Assembly: GCA_947165725.1 (NCBI GenBank)
Contig: CAMVBL010000005.1
Coordinates: forward strand, 1 to 38,564
Source of the DNA: an uncultured Caryophanales bacterium
Lineage (GTDB): Bacteria > Bacillota_I > Bacilli_A > RFN20 > CAG-826
DNA: 38,564 nt
Direction of reading: 5' to 3'
Shown: piece by piece, positions 15,152 to 23,091 of the stretch
Layout of the letters: each line of letters opens with the position of its first letter
Numbering within the stretch: position 1 is the stretch's first letter
The notes under the pieces: model-generated
The model's input: only the letters and a program-made list of their open reading frames with translations
The model's database searches: none
Told to the model about the DNA's origin: nothing
Made by a program: the position numbers and the translations under genes

Positions 15152-18100
15152 ATGGGTTTTAACAAAGAACAACAATCCGCGATCGACGCTCCGATTAGTA
15201 AGAATGTTTTAGTAGCCGCTGGCGCGGGTTCTGGTAAAACTAGAACTCTTGCGGAAAAGGTTTTCACCATCATCGATAAAGGTGAAGTTAAACCAAGTGA
15301 ATTATTAGTGTTGACGTTCACTGATAACGCAGCGCACGAAATGCGTGAAAGAATTATCGGAAACTTTAAAGATAGAGGTAAAGAAGATATCGCCGAACAA
15401 GTAGCCTCCGCGCATATCCAAACATTTGATTCCTTTGCGAGATTCTTGGTGGTTATGTACGCTGATGCATTAGGCATTTCATCTAACGTTAATCTTGTTA
15501 ATAGTGATGTTATATCCGCTAAGAAGAGTGTTTATCTCGATGAAATATTTGATGAATATTATAACGATGATGAAAAGCGTGAAAAGTTAGTTAAAACATT
15601 AGTTAAATTTAATCTAGATTCTGATAGAAACACCAAGAAAGTTATCATCGATTTATGTAAGCAATTAGATAAACTTCCTTTGGAAAGAAAAGAAGAACTA
15701 GTTAATAACTACGAAGAAAAATTCTTAAGTGATGAATATTTTAATAAAGTCATTAATGATTTGGTGACCTCTAGTAAAAACATCATTATTGATACGATTA
15801 AAGAAGCTTATTTCGTAGAAAAGAATCATACAGTTCTTGATAGTGATAATCCAGAATTAATCGCTAATCTATTTAACGATAAATCCGCTTTTAATGTTGA
15901 TATTAATCTTTGTAATTTCATCTGTGGTGTTAACCAAGAATATTATCAAAAATTAAAAGAAGCCTTACGTTTAAACGGACAAGACTTTGTTAGCAAAATA
16001 CATGAAATCGCTAATGATAAGAACTTCAAATTCTCAATGAGTAAGAAGAACCCAACAGGGGATGAAAAAGATAAAGCGGTATTTGATGTCTTAAAAGGCT
16101 TATCTAAAAAGTTAGATATCGTGATGTGTATTGAAGATGTTGATACGGAAATTAATAAACTTAAATACTTTAAAGATGACATCTCTCTTCTTTTAGAAAT
16201 TGTTAAGAAGCTTAATAAGAAATTAGACGACTATAAGCGCATCACTAATTCCTTTGAGTTTAACGATATCCTCTTAATGGCGGTCTCTCTTTTAACTAAT
16301 CCAAAATACAAAGACCAAGCAGTTAAGATTCGTAAACAATTTAAGTTCATCATGGTGGATGAATATCAAGACACTAATGATTTCCAAGAAGCTATTATTG
16401 ATAGTTTATTATTACCAAAAGAAGATGGCACAAGTGCGCATCTATTCTGTGTAGGTGACGCAAAACAAGCTATCTATGCTTTTAGAAATTCTAAAGTAGA
16501 ACTATTTACTAATAGACAAAAAGCCTATAGCGGTGGTGATGATAACCAAGTCATCTTAATGCATAAGAACTACCGTTCAGGTAAAAAACTACTTAATGAG
16601 ATTAACCATATCTTTAAGTTCTATATGACTTTAAGTCATGGTGGTATTGATTATGCCTTCACTAATGAGGGATTAGAATATGATGAAGAACATGGTCCAT
16701 ATTCTAAACTCCCATATGATAACTTTGGCGTATCACGTATTGTTTCAGTATCTGGAGAAGATGATGATTCAGCGGATGATCCTAAAGAATGGGAAGCCGA
16801 GGCTATCGCTAATGATATTAAAAACAAAGTTAAGAATCATTTTAAGATTTATAAACGCACCAAAGATGGTGGTGAACTAGTGGATGCCTCTTATGGCGAC
16901 TTTGTCATCATCATGAGAAAAGGCACTGGTTTTGAGATGTACCAAGAAGTCTTTAAACGAGTGGGTGTGCCTTTAAACAACAAGTTTAAGACTAATCTCA
17001 AAGAGATTAATGCAATCTTGTTATTACAATCTCTCGTGGAATTAATCGTTAATGAAATGCATCCTATGGAAGATAGTGATAAGGCATTCCTTTTTGCCTC
17101 TGTTGCTCGTAGTTATATTTATCAATATGACGATCAAACAATCTATGACATCTTAAAAGAACATGATGAAGCAAAGATTGACGAAGACCCAATTATGAAA
17201 GATGTGCATCAGTTTATTGAAGAAAATAAGGACGTCAGTGCTTATGAATTCTTCATTAACATGATTAACTTCTTTGGCATCGTGGATAAGCTTTGCCTCG
17301 TGGGCGATGTTGATGATAACGTCAGCAAGATTGAATCCTTAGGCGCGATTCTTGCTTCTCAAGAAAAGATGGGCGATACCTTAGAGGATTTCGTCAGATT
17401 CCTAAAAGATATTAACGATTACTCATTAGACTTAAGTGGTGACACCACGATTAAAGTGGATAATGCAGTTGATATGATGACAATTCACGCTTCTAAAGGT
17501 TTAGAAGGAAGAATAGTGTACCTACCAGTAAGCTTTAACCAATTAACTCAAGGTAATAATGCGGAAAAGCCAGATTACATCTTTGATGAAAAATATGGCA
17601 TTATTCTTCCTTATTATAATTATGATATAGAAGATGTCGATGAAGATGGTAACATCAAAGATGTTGTTGTGGATACTTTACCGTCAATGTTGCTTAAAAA
17701 TAGTGATAAAGATCCAGAAAGAGATGAACATGTCCGCTTATTCTATGTCGCTTTAACCCGTGCGGAAAATATTGTCTATATCGTTGGGGATAAACCAAGT
17801 GGTGATAACAGAAAGAAAGAAACTCTTTATGGCATGCTTTCTTACTTACCACATTATCAAAGAATTGATGAAGGATATATCGCTAGAAAGATTAAAGAAA
17901 AACAAGTTGATCCAGCCTTATATCAACAATATTTAAAGACTGTTGAAATAATTAAAAATATTAATCTCATGTCCGCGGAAGGCATGGATGCTGATTTATA
18001 TAGCAAATTATTCAATAAATATTACACCGATAAGTTAACTAAAATCTTAGAACAACAAATCTATGTTTTGTTCAAGCCTCTCTTTAGAGAGTTTTATCTA

Positions 18101-19042
18101 AGATTTAAGAATATGACTCGTGATCCATTAATGGACGCAACATTCTATGGCTATTATCGCTATAAAAAAGAATTTAAGTCCATTGAAGAACTTGAAGACA
18201 CAATTAATGAAGACGCGAATGGCACAGTTGATTTAAATATGACCATTAATGATTTTGTTAATGCAGTCATTACTGGTAACTGTGCTTACTTCTATAGTAA
18301 AACTCAAGCGGCGAATATGGCAAAACTAACAGAAGAAGAGATACCATATGGCTTATTTGATGTTTTGTTACCAGTTTTTGTTAGAGGTTTTGACTGTCAA
18401 AAACGTTTCATTTTTGAATCATATGAGAACAAGGATTATCGTGATACAACATTAATCTTTGAAGGTGAAGATGAATATGAAGAAGAAGTTGATGAAGATG
18501 GATACGCTGAAGAAGTGATTAGTAAGATTGACCAATTACCAGTGGATGATTCCGTCATTACTTTCCCAACCATTATTAAAGAAAGAGCAAGTAAACAACG
18601 CCACTATGACGAAGCAGTGGAAGATGCAATCCCTGATCAAATTTTAACTCGTGGTGTCTATCTCCATAGACTCATGGAACTCGTCGACTTTGTGAGTAAA
18701 GATACTTCTTTCATTAAAAATGAAAAAGACAAGAAACTTATTGATAATGTTTTAAGCAATCCAGTCTTTAATGATTTAGATAGCGCGAAAATCTATAAAG
18801 AATATGGCTATTATGATGAAACATTACAAACAACCGGTTTCATTGACTTGCTATATTTCAAAGATAATGAATGCTACATCGTTGATTATAAATCTCGTTC
18901 TATTGACGATGAAGCTTATGAAAGACAGTTAAGAATCTATCAACGCAATGTGCAATTATTATTTAATATTAATAAGGAACACATGCACCTGTATTTATTA
19001 TCACTCAGTGAAAATCGTATTAAAGAGGTTCAACCAGAATGA
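15152..19042 (+). CDS. addA: ATP-dependent helicase/nuclease subunit AddA
   Basis: This 1296-residue UvrD-family helicase with C-terminal nuclease is the motor of the AddAB complex, which resects broken DNA ends for RecA. Motifs in order: Q motif FNKEQQSAID, Walker A AAGAGSGKT (residues 22-30), the DEYQDTN Walker B, VGDAKQAIYAFR (motif III), MTIHASKGLEG (motif V), LFYVALTRAEN (motif VI), and a C-terminal nuclease with GVYLHRLMELV, TGFIDLL and YIVDYKSRS. Its UGA stop overlaps the next ATG (ATGA), showing that UGA is a stop codon here. Confidence 0.96.
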   Translation: MGFNKEQQSAIDAPISKNVLVAAGAGSGKTRTLAEKVFTIIDKGEVKPSELLVLTFTDNAAHEMRERIIGNFKDRGKEDIAEQVASAHIQTFDSFARFLVVMYADALGISSNVNLVNSDVISAKKSVYLDEIFDEYYNDDEKREKLVKTLVKFNLDSDRNTKKVIIDLCKQLDKLPLERKEELVNNYEEKFLSDEYFNKVINDLVTSSKNIIIDTIKEAYFVEKNHTVLDSDNPELIANLFNDKSAFNVDINLCNFICGVNQEYYQKLKEALRLNGQDFVSKIHEIANDKNFKFSMSKKNPTGDEKDKAVFDVLKGLSKKLDIVMCIEDVDTEINKLKYFKDDISLLLEIVKKLNKKLDDYKRITNSFEFNDILLMAVSLLTNPKYKDQAVKIRKQFKFIMVDEYQDTNDFQEAIIDSLLLPKEDGTSAHLFCVGDAKQAIYAFRNSKVELFTNRQKAYSGGDDNQVILMHKNYRSGKKLLNEINHIFKFYMTLSHGGIDYAFTNEGLEYDEEHGPYSKLPYDNFGVSRIVSVSGEDDDSADDPKEWEAEAIANDIKNKVKNHFKIYKRTKDGGELVDASYGDFVIIMRKGTGFEMYQEVFKRVGVPLNNKFKTNLKEINAILLLQSLVELIVNEMHPMEDSDKAFLFASVARSYIYQYDDQTIYDILKEHDEAKIDEDPIMKDVHQFIEENKDVSAYEFFINMINFFGIVDKLCLVGDVDDNVSKIESLGAILASQEKMGDTLEDFVRFLKDINDYSLDLSGDTTIKVDNAVDMMTIHASKGLEGRIVYLPVSFNQLTQGNNAEKPDYIFDEKYGIILPYYNYDIEDVDEDGNIKDVVVDTLPSMLLKNSDKDPERDEHVRLFYVALTRAENIVYIVGDKPSGDNRKKETLYGMLSYLPHYQRIDEGYIARKIKEKQVDPALYQQYLKTVEIIKNINLMSAEGMDADLYSKLFNKYYTDKLTKILEQQIYVLFKPLFREFYLRFKNMTRDPLMDATFYGYYRYKKEFKSIEELEDTINEDANGTVDLNMTINDFVNAVITGNCAYFYSKTQAANMAKLTEEEIPYGLFDVLLPVFVRGFDCQKRFIFESYENKDYRDTTLIFEGEDEYEEEVDEDGYAEEVISKIDQLPVDDSVITFPTIIKERASKQRHYDEAVEDAIPDQILTRGVYLHRLMELVDFVSKDTSFIKNEKDKKLIDNVLSNPVFNDLDSAKIYKEYGYYDETLQTTGFIDLLYFKDNECYIVDYKSRSIDDEAYERQLRIYQRNVQLLFNINKEHMHLYLLSLSENRIKEVQPE

Positions 19043-19734
19043 ACATTAAAGAATTAATTGTCTATGAAGATAAGTATCTTGTGATTATCAATAAACCACG
19101 TGGTCTTTTATCACAGTTTGATGGTAATAAAGATAATCCTTCTTTAGATGTTATGCTTTCTGAATACTTAGGTAAGCAAGCGATGCTTATTAATAGATTA
19201 GATAAAGATACTTCTGGTTTAATCGTGTTCGCGAAAGATAATAAGAGTGCCACTGAGCTCGCTAATATCATTAATGATCACTCCATCGTAGAGAAACATT
19301 ATTTAACTTTAGTGGTGGGTAACGTTACTGAAGATGGTGTGGTGGATGCCCCTCTTAGAAAAAGCTATGAACGTAAGAAGATGGTCGTAGCCCCACTCAA
19401 AAGTGGTGCGAAAACCGCAGTCACTAAATACTTTGTTAAAGAAAGATATGACGACTATACATTATTAGATGTTCAACTAGTGACAGGTCGTACACATCAA
19501 ATACGTGCGCATATGTCATATATCCGTCATCATGTTGTCGGCGATATCAAGTATGGTGACTATAAAGTTAACAACTATTTTAAGAAGGAATTTGGCTTCG
19601 AAAATCAGTTTTTACATTCATATAAACTCATTTTTGGGAACATAAAAGGCCCATTTAATTACCTCTCAAATAAGGAATTTATCGCGGAATTATGCCCTGA
19701 AATGCAAGAATTATTAAAAAAATTAAATAATTAA
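19039..19734 (+). CDS. RluA/RluD-family pseudouridine synthase
   Basis: This 231-residue enzyme isomerises uridine to pseudouridine in rRNA or tRNA. INRLDKDTSGLIVFAK contains the catalytic Asp (D55), and TGRTHQIRAHMSYIRHHVVGD is the second family motif. There is no N-terminal S4 domain, so it is a short RluA-like form; the target position cannot be deduced. It is translationally coupled to addA by a 4-base overlap. No clear terminator follows; the 3' flank is A/T-rich up to the CIRCE region. Confidence 0.92.
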   Translation: MNIKELIVYEDKYLVIINKPRGLLSQFDGNKDNPSLDVMLSEYLGKQAMLINRLDKDTSGLIVFAKDNKSATELANIINDHSIVEKHYLTLVVGNVTEDGVVDAPLRKSYERKKMVVAPLKSGAKTAVTKYFVKERYDDYTLLDVQLVTGRTHQIRAHMSYIRHHVVGDIKYGDYKVNNYFKKEFGFENQFLHSYKLIFGNIKGPFNYLSNKEFIAELCPEMQELLKKLNN

Positions 19735-19763
19735 TTATTTAAATAAAAAAGTTTAAAAAATTT

Positions 19764-19790
19764 TTAGCAGTCCTATTGACAGAGTGCTAA
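19764..19790 (+). promoter_or_regulatory. CIRCE operator 1 (HrcA site)
   Basis: TTAGCAGTC, a 9-nt spacer and GAGTGCTAA match the CIRCE inverted repeat (TTAGCACTC-N9-GAGTGCTAA) with one substitution, G for C at position 7 of the left arm. The TTGACA -35 box lies in the spacer, so bound HrcA would block the promoter. Confidence 0.93.
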
Positions 19791-19803
19791 TTTTGGTTAT
19801 AAT
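19776..19803 (+). promoter_or_regulatory. hsp20 promoter
   Basis: A consensus TTGACA (19776-19781) and TATAAT (19798-19803) are 16 bp apart. The predicted start of transcription is about 19810, at the first base of the second CIRCE element. Confidence 0.9.
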
Positions 19804-19810
19804 GTAGGTG

Positions 19811-19837
19811 TTAGCAGTCAAGGATGACGAGTGCTAA
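19811..19837 (+). promoter_or_regulatory. CIRCE operator 2 (HrcA site)
   Basis: A second TTAGCAGTC-N9-GAGTGCTAA lies 20 bp after the first and has the same single left-arm substitution. It begins at the predicted transcript start, so it is also the 5' end of the mRNA, where CIRCE hairpins can affect stability. The ribosome site AAGGAGGT follows at 19849-19856. Confidence 0.93.
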
Positions 19838-19863
19838 ATATGTAATATAAGGAGGTTGAATTT

Positions 19864-20265
19864 ATGAGAAATTATATTACTAACTATGATCCATTTTTCG
19901 ACAGATTTTTCCTCAGGGCGAATAACTGCTCCACATCACATATGATGAAGACCGACATCAAAGAAAACAAAAGTGACTATCAAATGTTCATCGAACTTCC
20001 TGAAGTGAAGAAAGAGGACACAAGAATTACTCTTGAAAACGGCTATCTTAAAGTCACTGCTACCTTAAATAAGGAAGATGAAAATGACGAAGATTACATC
20101 TATAGAGAAAGAAGCTATGGTGAATTCTCCCGTTCATACTATGTTGGTGACACAGTCAAACTTCAAGATATCTCCGCTAAATTAGAGAATGGTGTCTTAA
20201 CAGTCGACATCAAGAAACGCAGCGAAAAAGAAATCGAAAAAGAACACCTCGTGCAAATCGCATAA
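19864..20265 (+). CDS. Small heat-shock protein (Hsp20/alpha-crystallin family)
   Basis: This 133-residue holdase chaperone binds unfolding proteins. The alpha-crystallin domain spans about residues 29-120, with IELPEVKKEDTRITLENGYL near its start, RERSYGEFSRSYYV in the middle and KLENGVLTVDIKKR (the A-x-x-x-G-V-L motif) near its end. The N-terminal arm is short and contains DPFFDRFF. The C-terminal I-x-I motif is not obvious (LVQIA at the end). AAGGAGGT lies 7 nt before the ATG. Two CIRCE elements and a strong promoter indicate repression by HrcA and heat induction. Confidence 0.95.
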   Translation: MRNYITNYDPFFDRFFLRANNCSTSHMMKTDIKENKSDYQMFIELPEVKKEDTRITLENGYLKVTATLNKEDENDEDYIYRERSYGEFSRSYYVGDTVKLQDISAKLENGVLTVDIKKRSEKEIEKEHLVQIA

Positions 20266-20313
20266 AAGGTTTCCCAATAGTACTCCTTTCGCAAAAGCTT
20301 AAAGTAGCTTTTC

Positions 20314-20345
20314 AAGCCGTGGTTTATGGGACCACGGCTTTTTTT
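20314..20345 (+). terminator. hsp20 terminator
   Basis: A perfect 10-bp stem (AAGCCGTGGT with ACCACGGCTT) on a 7-nt loop is followed by a run of T. A smaller AAAAGCT/AGCTTTT hairpin lies just before it. Confidence 0.95.
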
Positions 20346-20387
20346 GAAGAAATACCCCAATAGTGGTAAACTACTAGTGAATATAAA

Positions 20388-20403
20388 TTGTCATTAATGA
20401 CAA
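20388..20403 (+). promoter_or_regulatory. 16-bp perfect palindrome before htpG
   Basis: TTGTCATTAATGACAA is a perfect palindrome directly after a -10-like TATAAA (20382-20387) and 4 nt before the AGGA ribosome site (20408-20411). Its position at the expected transcript start makes it a likely repressor site for htpG. It is not a CIRCE element. Confidence 0.55.
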
Positions 20404-20419
20404 AGATAGGACAGACATT

Positions 20420-22336
20420 ATGAAAGAAACAAAAGAGTTTCAAACTGAATCAAAAGAACTATTAAATTTGATGATTAATTCTATCTATAGCAACAACGAA
20501 ATCTTTTTAAGAGAATTAATCAGTAACGCCAGTGATGCCATTGATAAATATCGTTATCAAGCGTTATCTAGTAAAGGTGAAATGCCTTTAAATGAATTTG
20601 AAATCAACATAAGTGTCGATAAAAAGAACAGAACCATTACCATTTCTGATAACGGTATTGGTATGAGCAAAGAAGATCTTATTAATAACTTAGGAACCAT
20701 TGCTAAGAGTGGCTCTAAAGATTTTGCTTCTAAATTAAAAGAAGCGAAAGAAAAACAAGATCTCAATATCATTGGTCAATTTGGTGTTGGCTTCTATAGT
20801 GCCTTCATGGTGGCTTCTAAAATTGAAGTTTTAACTAAGACATATAACGGTCAAGGTTATTTATTCACCAGTGATGGTCAAGAAAGTTACACAATTGAAG
20901 AAAAAGATAAAGAAACAACAGGTACCCAAATCACTATCTACTTAAAGAAATCTTCTAAGGAAGTAGATTATGATTCTTATCTTGAACAATATAAGATTAA
21001 AAACCTTGTGAAGAAATATAGTGACTATATCCGTTACCCAATTAAGATGATGGTCACTAAGAGTGAACAAGTTTTAGATAAAGACGGTAAACCTGTTGAA
21101 GGTAAATACGAAGATAAACAAGTCTTAGAAACACTTAACTCCATGATTCCTTTATGGAAGAAGAATAAGAGTGAAGTCACAGATGAAGACTTAAATGAAT
21201 TCTATAAGAACAAATTTAGTGATTATGAAAATCCATTAGCCTCTTTGTTCGTGAGAGTAGATGGCAAGATCACTTATGATGCTTTATTATTCATCCCAAG
21301 TCATATTCCATATAACTTATATAGTGATTCTTACGAAAGAGGCTTACAGTTATATAGCAAAGGCATCTTTATCAAAGATAAATGCCAAGAATTAATTCCA
21401 GATTACCTTAAATTCGTTAAAGGTTTAGTGGATTCTGGCGACTTCTCACTTAATATCTCTAGAGAAATGCTTCAACAATCACCAATCATGCAAAAGATTA
21501 GTGAAAACGTCGAAAAGAAGATTGTTGATAAATTAAAAGATATTAAGAAAACAGACTTTGATAAATATGTCACCTTCTGGAAGAGCTTTGGTGAACTAGT
21601 TAAATATGGTATCTATAGCACTTATGGTGCGAAGAAAGAATTATTGCAAGATACCTTAATCTTCCACTCACTCAATAACGAAGATAAATACATCTCTTTA
21701 GCGGACTATAAAGAAAAGATGGCTAAAGACCAAAAGTATATCTACTTCGTCAGTGGTGAAAACTTAGATGCGATTAAGTTATTACCACAACTTGAGAAAT
21801 ATCGTAAAAATAACGTAGATGTGCTATTACTTGATCAAAAGATTGATGAATTTGCTATCATGATGCTACACGATTATGACAAAGTCGAATTCAAATCCAT
21901 TAGCGATGAATCTGCGAATGAAGTCAGTAAAGAAGAACAAGAAAAGATCGATAGTGTAACCGCGGATAATAAGAGACTCTTCGATACATTAAAAGAAGCT
22001 CTCGCGGGTAAAGTTAACGATGTTGTTGTTTCTTCTAAACTTGTGGACGCTCCTGTATGTGTCTCCACGAAAGATGGCTTATCTCTAGAAATGGAAAAGA
22101 CACTCAATGAACAACCAGGCGCTGAAGATACAGTTAAAGCGGAAAAGATTTTGGAATTAAATCCAAATCATCCATTGTTCGAAGCTTTTACTAAGATTCA
22201 AAACGATGATGAATTAGTGAAGAATTACGCTAGTGTATTGTATGAAGAAGCTATGCTCCTTGAAGGTAGAGAAATCGTTGATAAGAAAGCCTTCGTAGAC
22301 AAAATTAACGAATTATTCATTCGTGCGATGAAGTAA
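20420..22336 (+). CDS. htpG: Chaperone HtpG (Hsp90 family)
   Basis: This 638-residue ATP-dependent chaperone is full length for bacterial Hsp90. The N-terminal GHKL ATPase shows LRELISNASDAIDK with the catalytic Glu and the Asn of the N-box, ISDNGIGMSKEDL, GTIAKSG and GQFGVGFYSAF. The middle domain includes NISREMLQQ with the conserved Arg. The C-terminal dimerisation domain holds HPLFEAF. It lies next to hsp20 but beyond a strong terminator and without CIRCE, so it is probably regulated separately, perhaps through the palindrome at 20388. Confidence 0.97.
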   Translation: MKETKEFQTESKELLNLMINSIYSNNEIFLRELISNASDAIDKYRYQALSSKGEMPLNEFEINISVDKKNRTITISDNGIGMSKEDLINNLGTIAKSGSKDFASKLKEAKEKQDLNIIGQFGVGFYSAFMVASKIEVLTKTYNGQGYLFTSDGQESYTIEEKDKETTGTQITIYLKKSSKEVDYDSYLEQYKIKNLVKKYSDYIRYPIKMMVTKSEQVLDKDGKPVEGKYEDKQVLETLNSMIPLWKKNKSEVTDEDLNEFYKNKFSDYENPLASLFVRVDGKITYDALLFIPSHIPYNLYSDSYERGLQLYSKGIFIKDKCQELIPDYLKFVKGLVDSGDFSLNISREMLQQSPIMQKISENVEKKIVDKLKDIKKTDFDKYVTFWKSFGELVKYGIYSTYGAKKELLQDTLIFHSLNNEDKYISLADYKEKMAKDQKYIYFVSGENLDAIKLLPQLEKYRKNNVDVLLLDQKIDEFAIMMLHDYDKVEFKSISDESANEVSKEEQEKIDSVTADNKRLFDTLKEALAGKVNDVVVSSKLVDAPVCVSTKDGLSLEMEKTLNEQPGAEDTVKAEKILELNPNHPLFEAFTKIQNDDELVKNYASVLYEEAMLLEGREIVDKKAFVDKINELFIRAMK

Positions 22337-22363
22337 AGTTCGTCATTTAATAAAAATCAAATA

Positions 22364-22388
22364 AGTCTGCAGCAATGCAGGCTTTTTT
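22364..22388 (+). terminator. htpG terminator
   Basis: AGTCTGCA pairs with TGCAGGCT across a GCAA loop (one T-G wobble), followed by a run of T. It lies 28 nt after the htpG stop. Confidence 0.92.
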
Positions 22389-22434
22389 GTTTTATTTGAC
22401 CATATCTTAATCTATAATAAAGTAAGAAATATAC

Positions 22435-22878
22435 ATGAAAAAATTCCTTTTATTAATTGCAACTATGTTTAGTGTTTCGGCGTGTAAAACTACTCCGCCT
22501 CCGCCCATCTATCCTTTTGATAATGATAATGGTTATGGTGTCACTGTGACGCATTTAAAGGATGATAACAAGTTTGAAGTACTACTAAAAAAGAAACAGA
22601 AATATTTTAGTTTTTCTTCCTTTATGGTTGGGGCAAAAGAAACTAAACTTCCAGAATTAAAAGAAATGTTCACTTTTTCTGATACTGGTGAAGAAACCAT
22701 AAAACTTAATGATGAAGGCTATTATGCTTTCGATAAAGCTCTTGACGAAAGAACAATTTCGATAAAATACGATGAATCAATGCGTGGCGAAATAGTGGAT
22801 TCAGCGTGCACGATTTATATGACTATTAATTCCTACACATTTACTAACAAGACCACTAACTCCAGTGGTAGTTACTAA
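22435..22878 (+). CDS. Orphan lipoprotein
   Basis: This 147-residue secreted lipoprotein has a short signal peptide ending in the lipobox SVSAC (C17), followed by TTPPPP, a rigid spacer. The rest is rich in beta-type sequence (YGVTVTHLKDDNKFEVLLKK, IYMTINSYTF) and ends in a low-complexity TNKTTNSSGSY. I do not recognise the family. It stands alone between two near-identical terminators. A TATAAT at 22413-22418 lies 16 nt before the ATG, and the ribosome site is weak, so expression may be low. It could be a cell-surface binding protein or belong to the glycan locus that begins next; there is no direct evidence for either. Confidence 0.75.
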   Translation: MKKFLLLIATMFSVSACKTTPPPPIYPFDNDNGYGVTVTHLKDDNKFEVLLKKKQKYFSFSSFMVGAKETKLPELKEMFTFSDTGEETIKLNDEGYYAFDKALDERTISIKYDESMRGEIVDSACTIYMTINSYTFTNKTTNSSGSY

Positions 22879-22905
22879 AAGTATAAAATGTCTATGTATA
22901 AAAAT

Positions 22906-22930
22906 GTCTGCATTTATGCAGGCTTTTTTT
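22906..22930 (+). terminator. Terminator of the orphan lipoprotein
   Basis: GTCTGCAT pairs with ATGCAGGC across a 2-nt loop (one wobble), followed by seven T. The core is almost the same as the htpG terminator at 22364-22388. Confidence 0.9.
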
Positions 22931-22967
22931 GTTTATGTTATGTAACAAAAGTTTACTAACTTGTTAT

Positions 22968-22996
22968 TTGAAGTGTAGGCGCGCATTTGTTATATT
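22968..22996 (+). promoter_or_regulatory. Promoter of the first reversed GH3 gene
   Basis: TTGAAG (22968-22973) and TATATT (22991-22996) are 17 bp apart. TAACAA and TTGTTA (22943-22948 and 22961-22966) form an inverted repeat just upstream. GCGCATTTGTTA (22981-22992) lies in the spacer, and the palindrome CGCATGCG follows the -10 at 23002-23009. The leader of about 90 nt also contains TGTAAT-AACA-ATTACA (23049-23064). Confidence 0.6.
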
Positions 22997-23091
22997 ATAA
23001 GCGCATGCGTTATACACATAAAATTATTGTCGGAATCTAATTTTTTTGTGTAATAACAATTACATAGTTATGAGAGAAAGGAGCTTTTACT

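Noticed and set aside
15152..19042. UGA read as tryptophan (Mollicutes code)
   Set aside because: UGA ends addA and birA in the classic ATGA overlaps, and tryptophan is coded by UGG throughout.
22396..22418. TTGACC and TATAAT as a promoter for the orphan lipoprotein
   Set aside because: The spacing is only 11 bp, too short for a standard promoter; the -10 may act without this -35.
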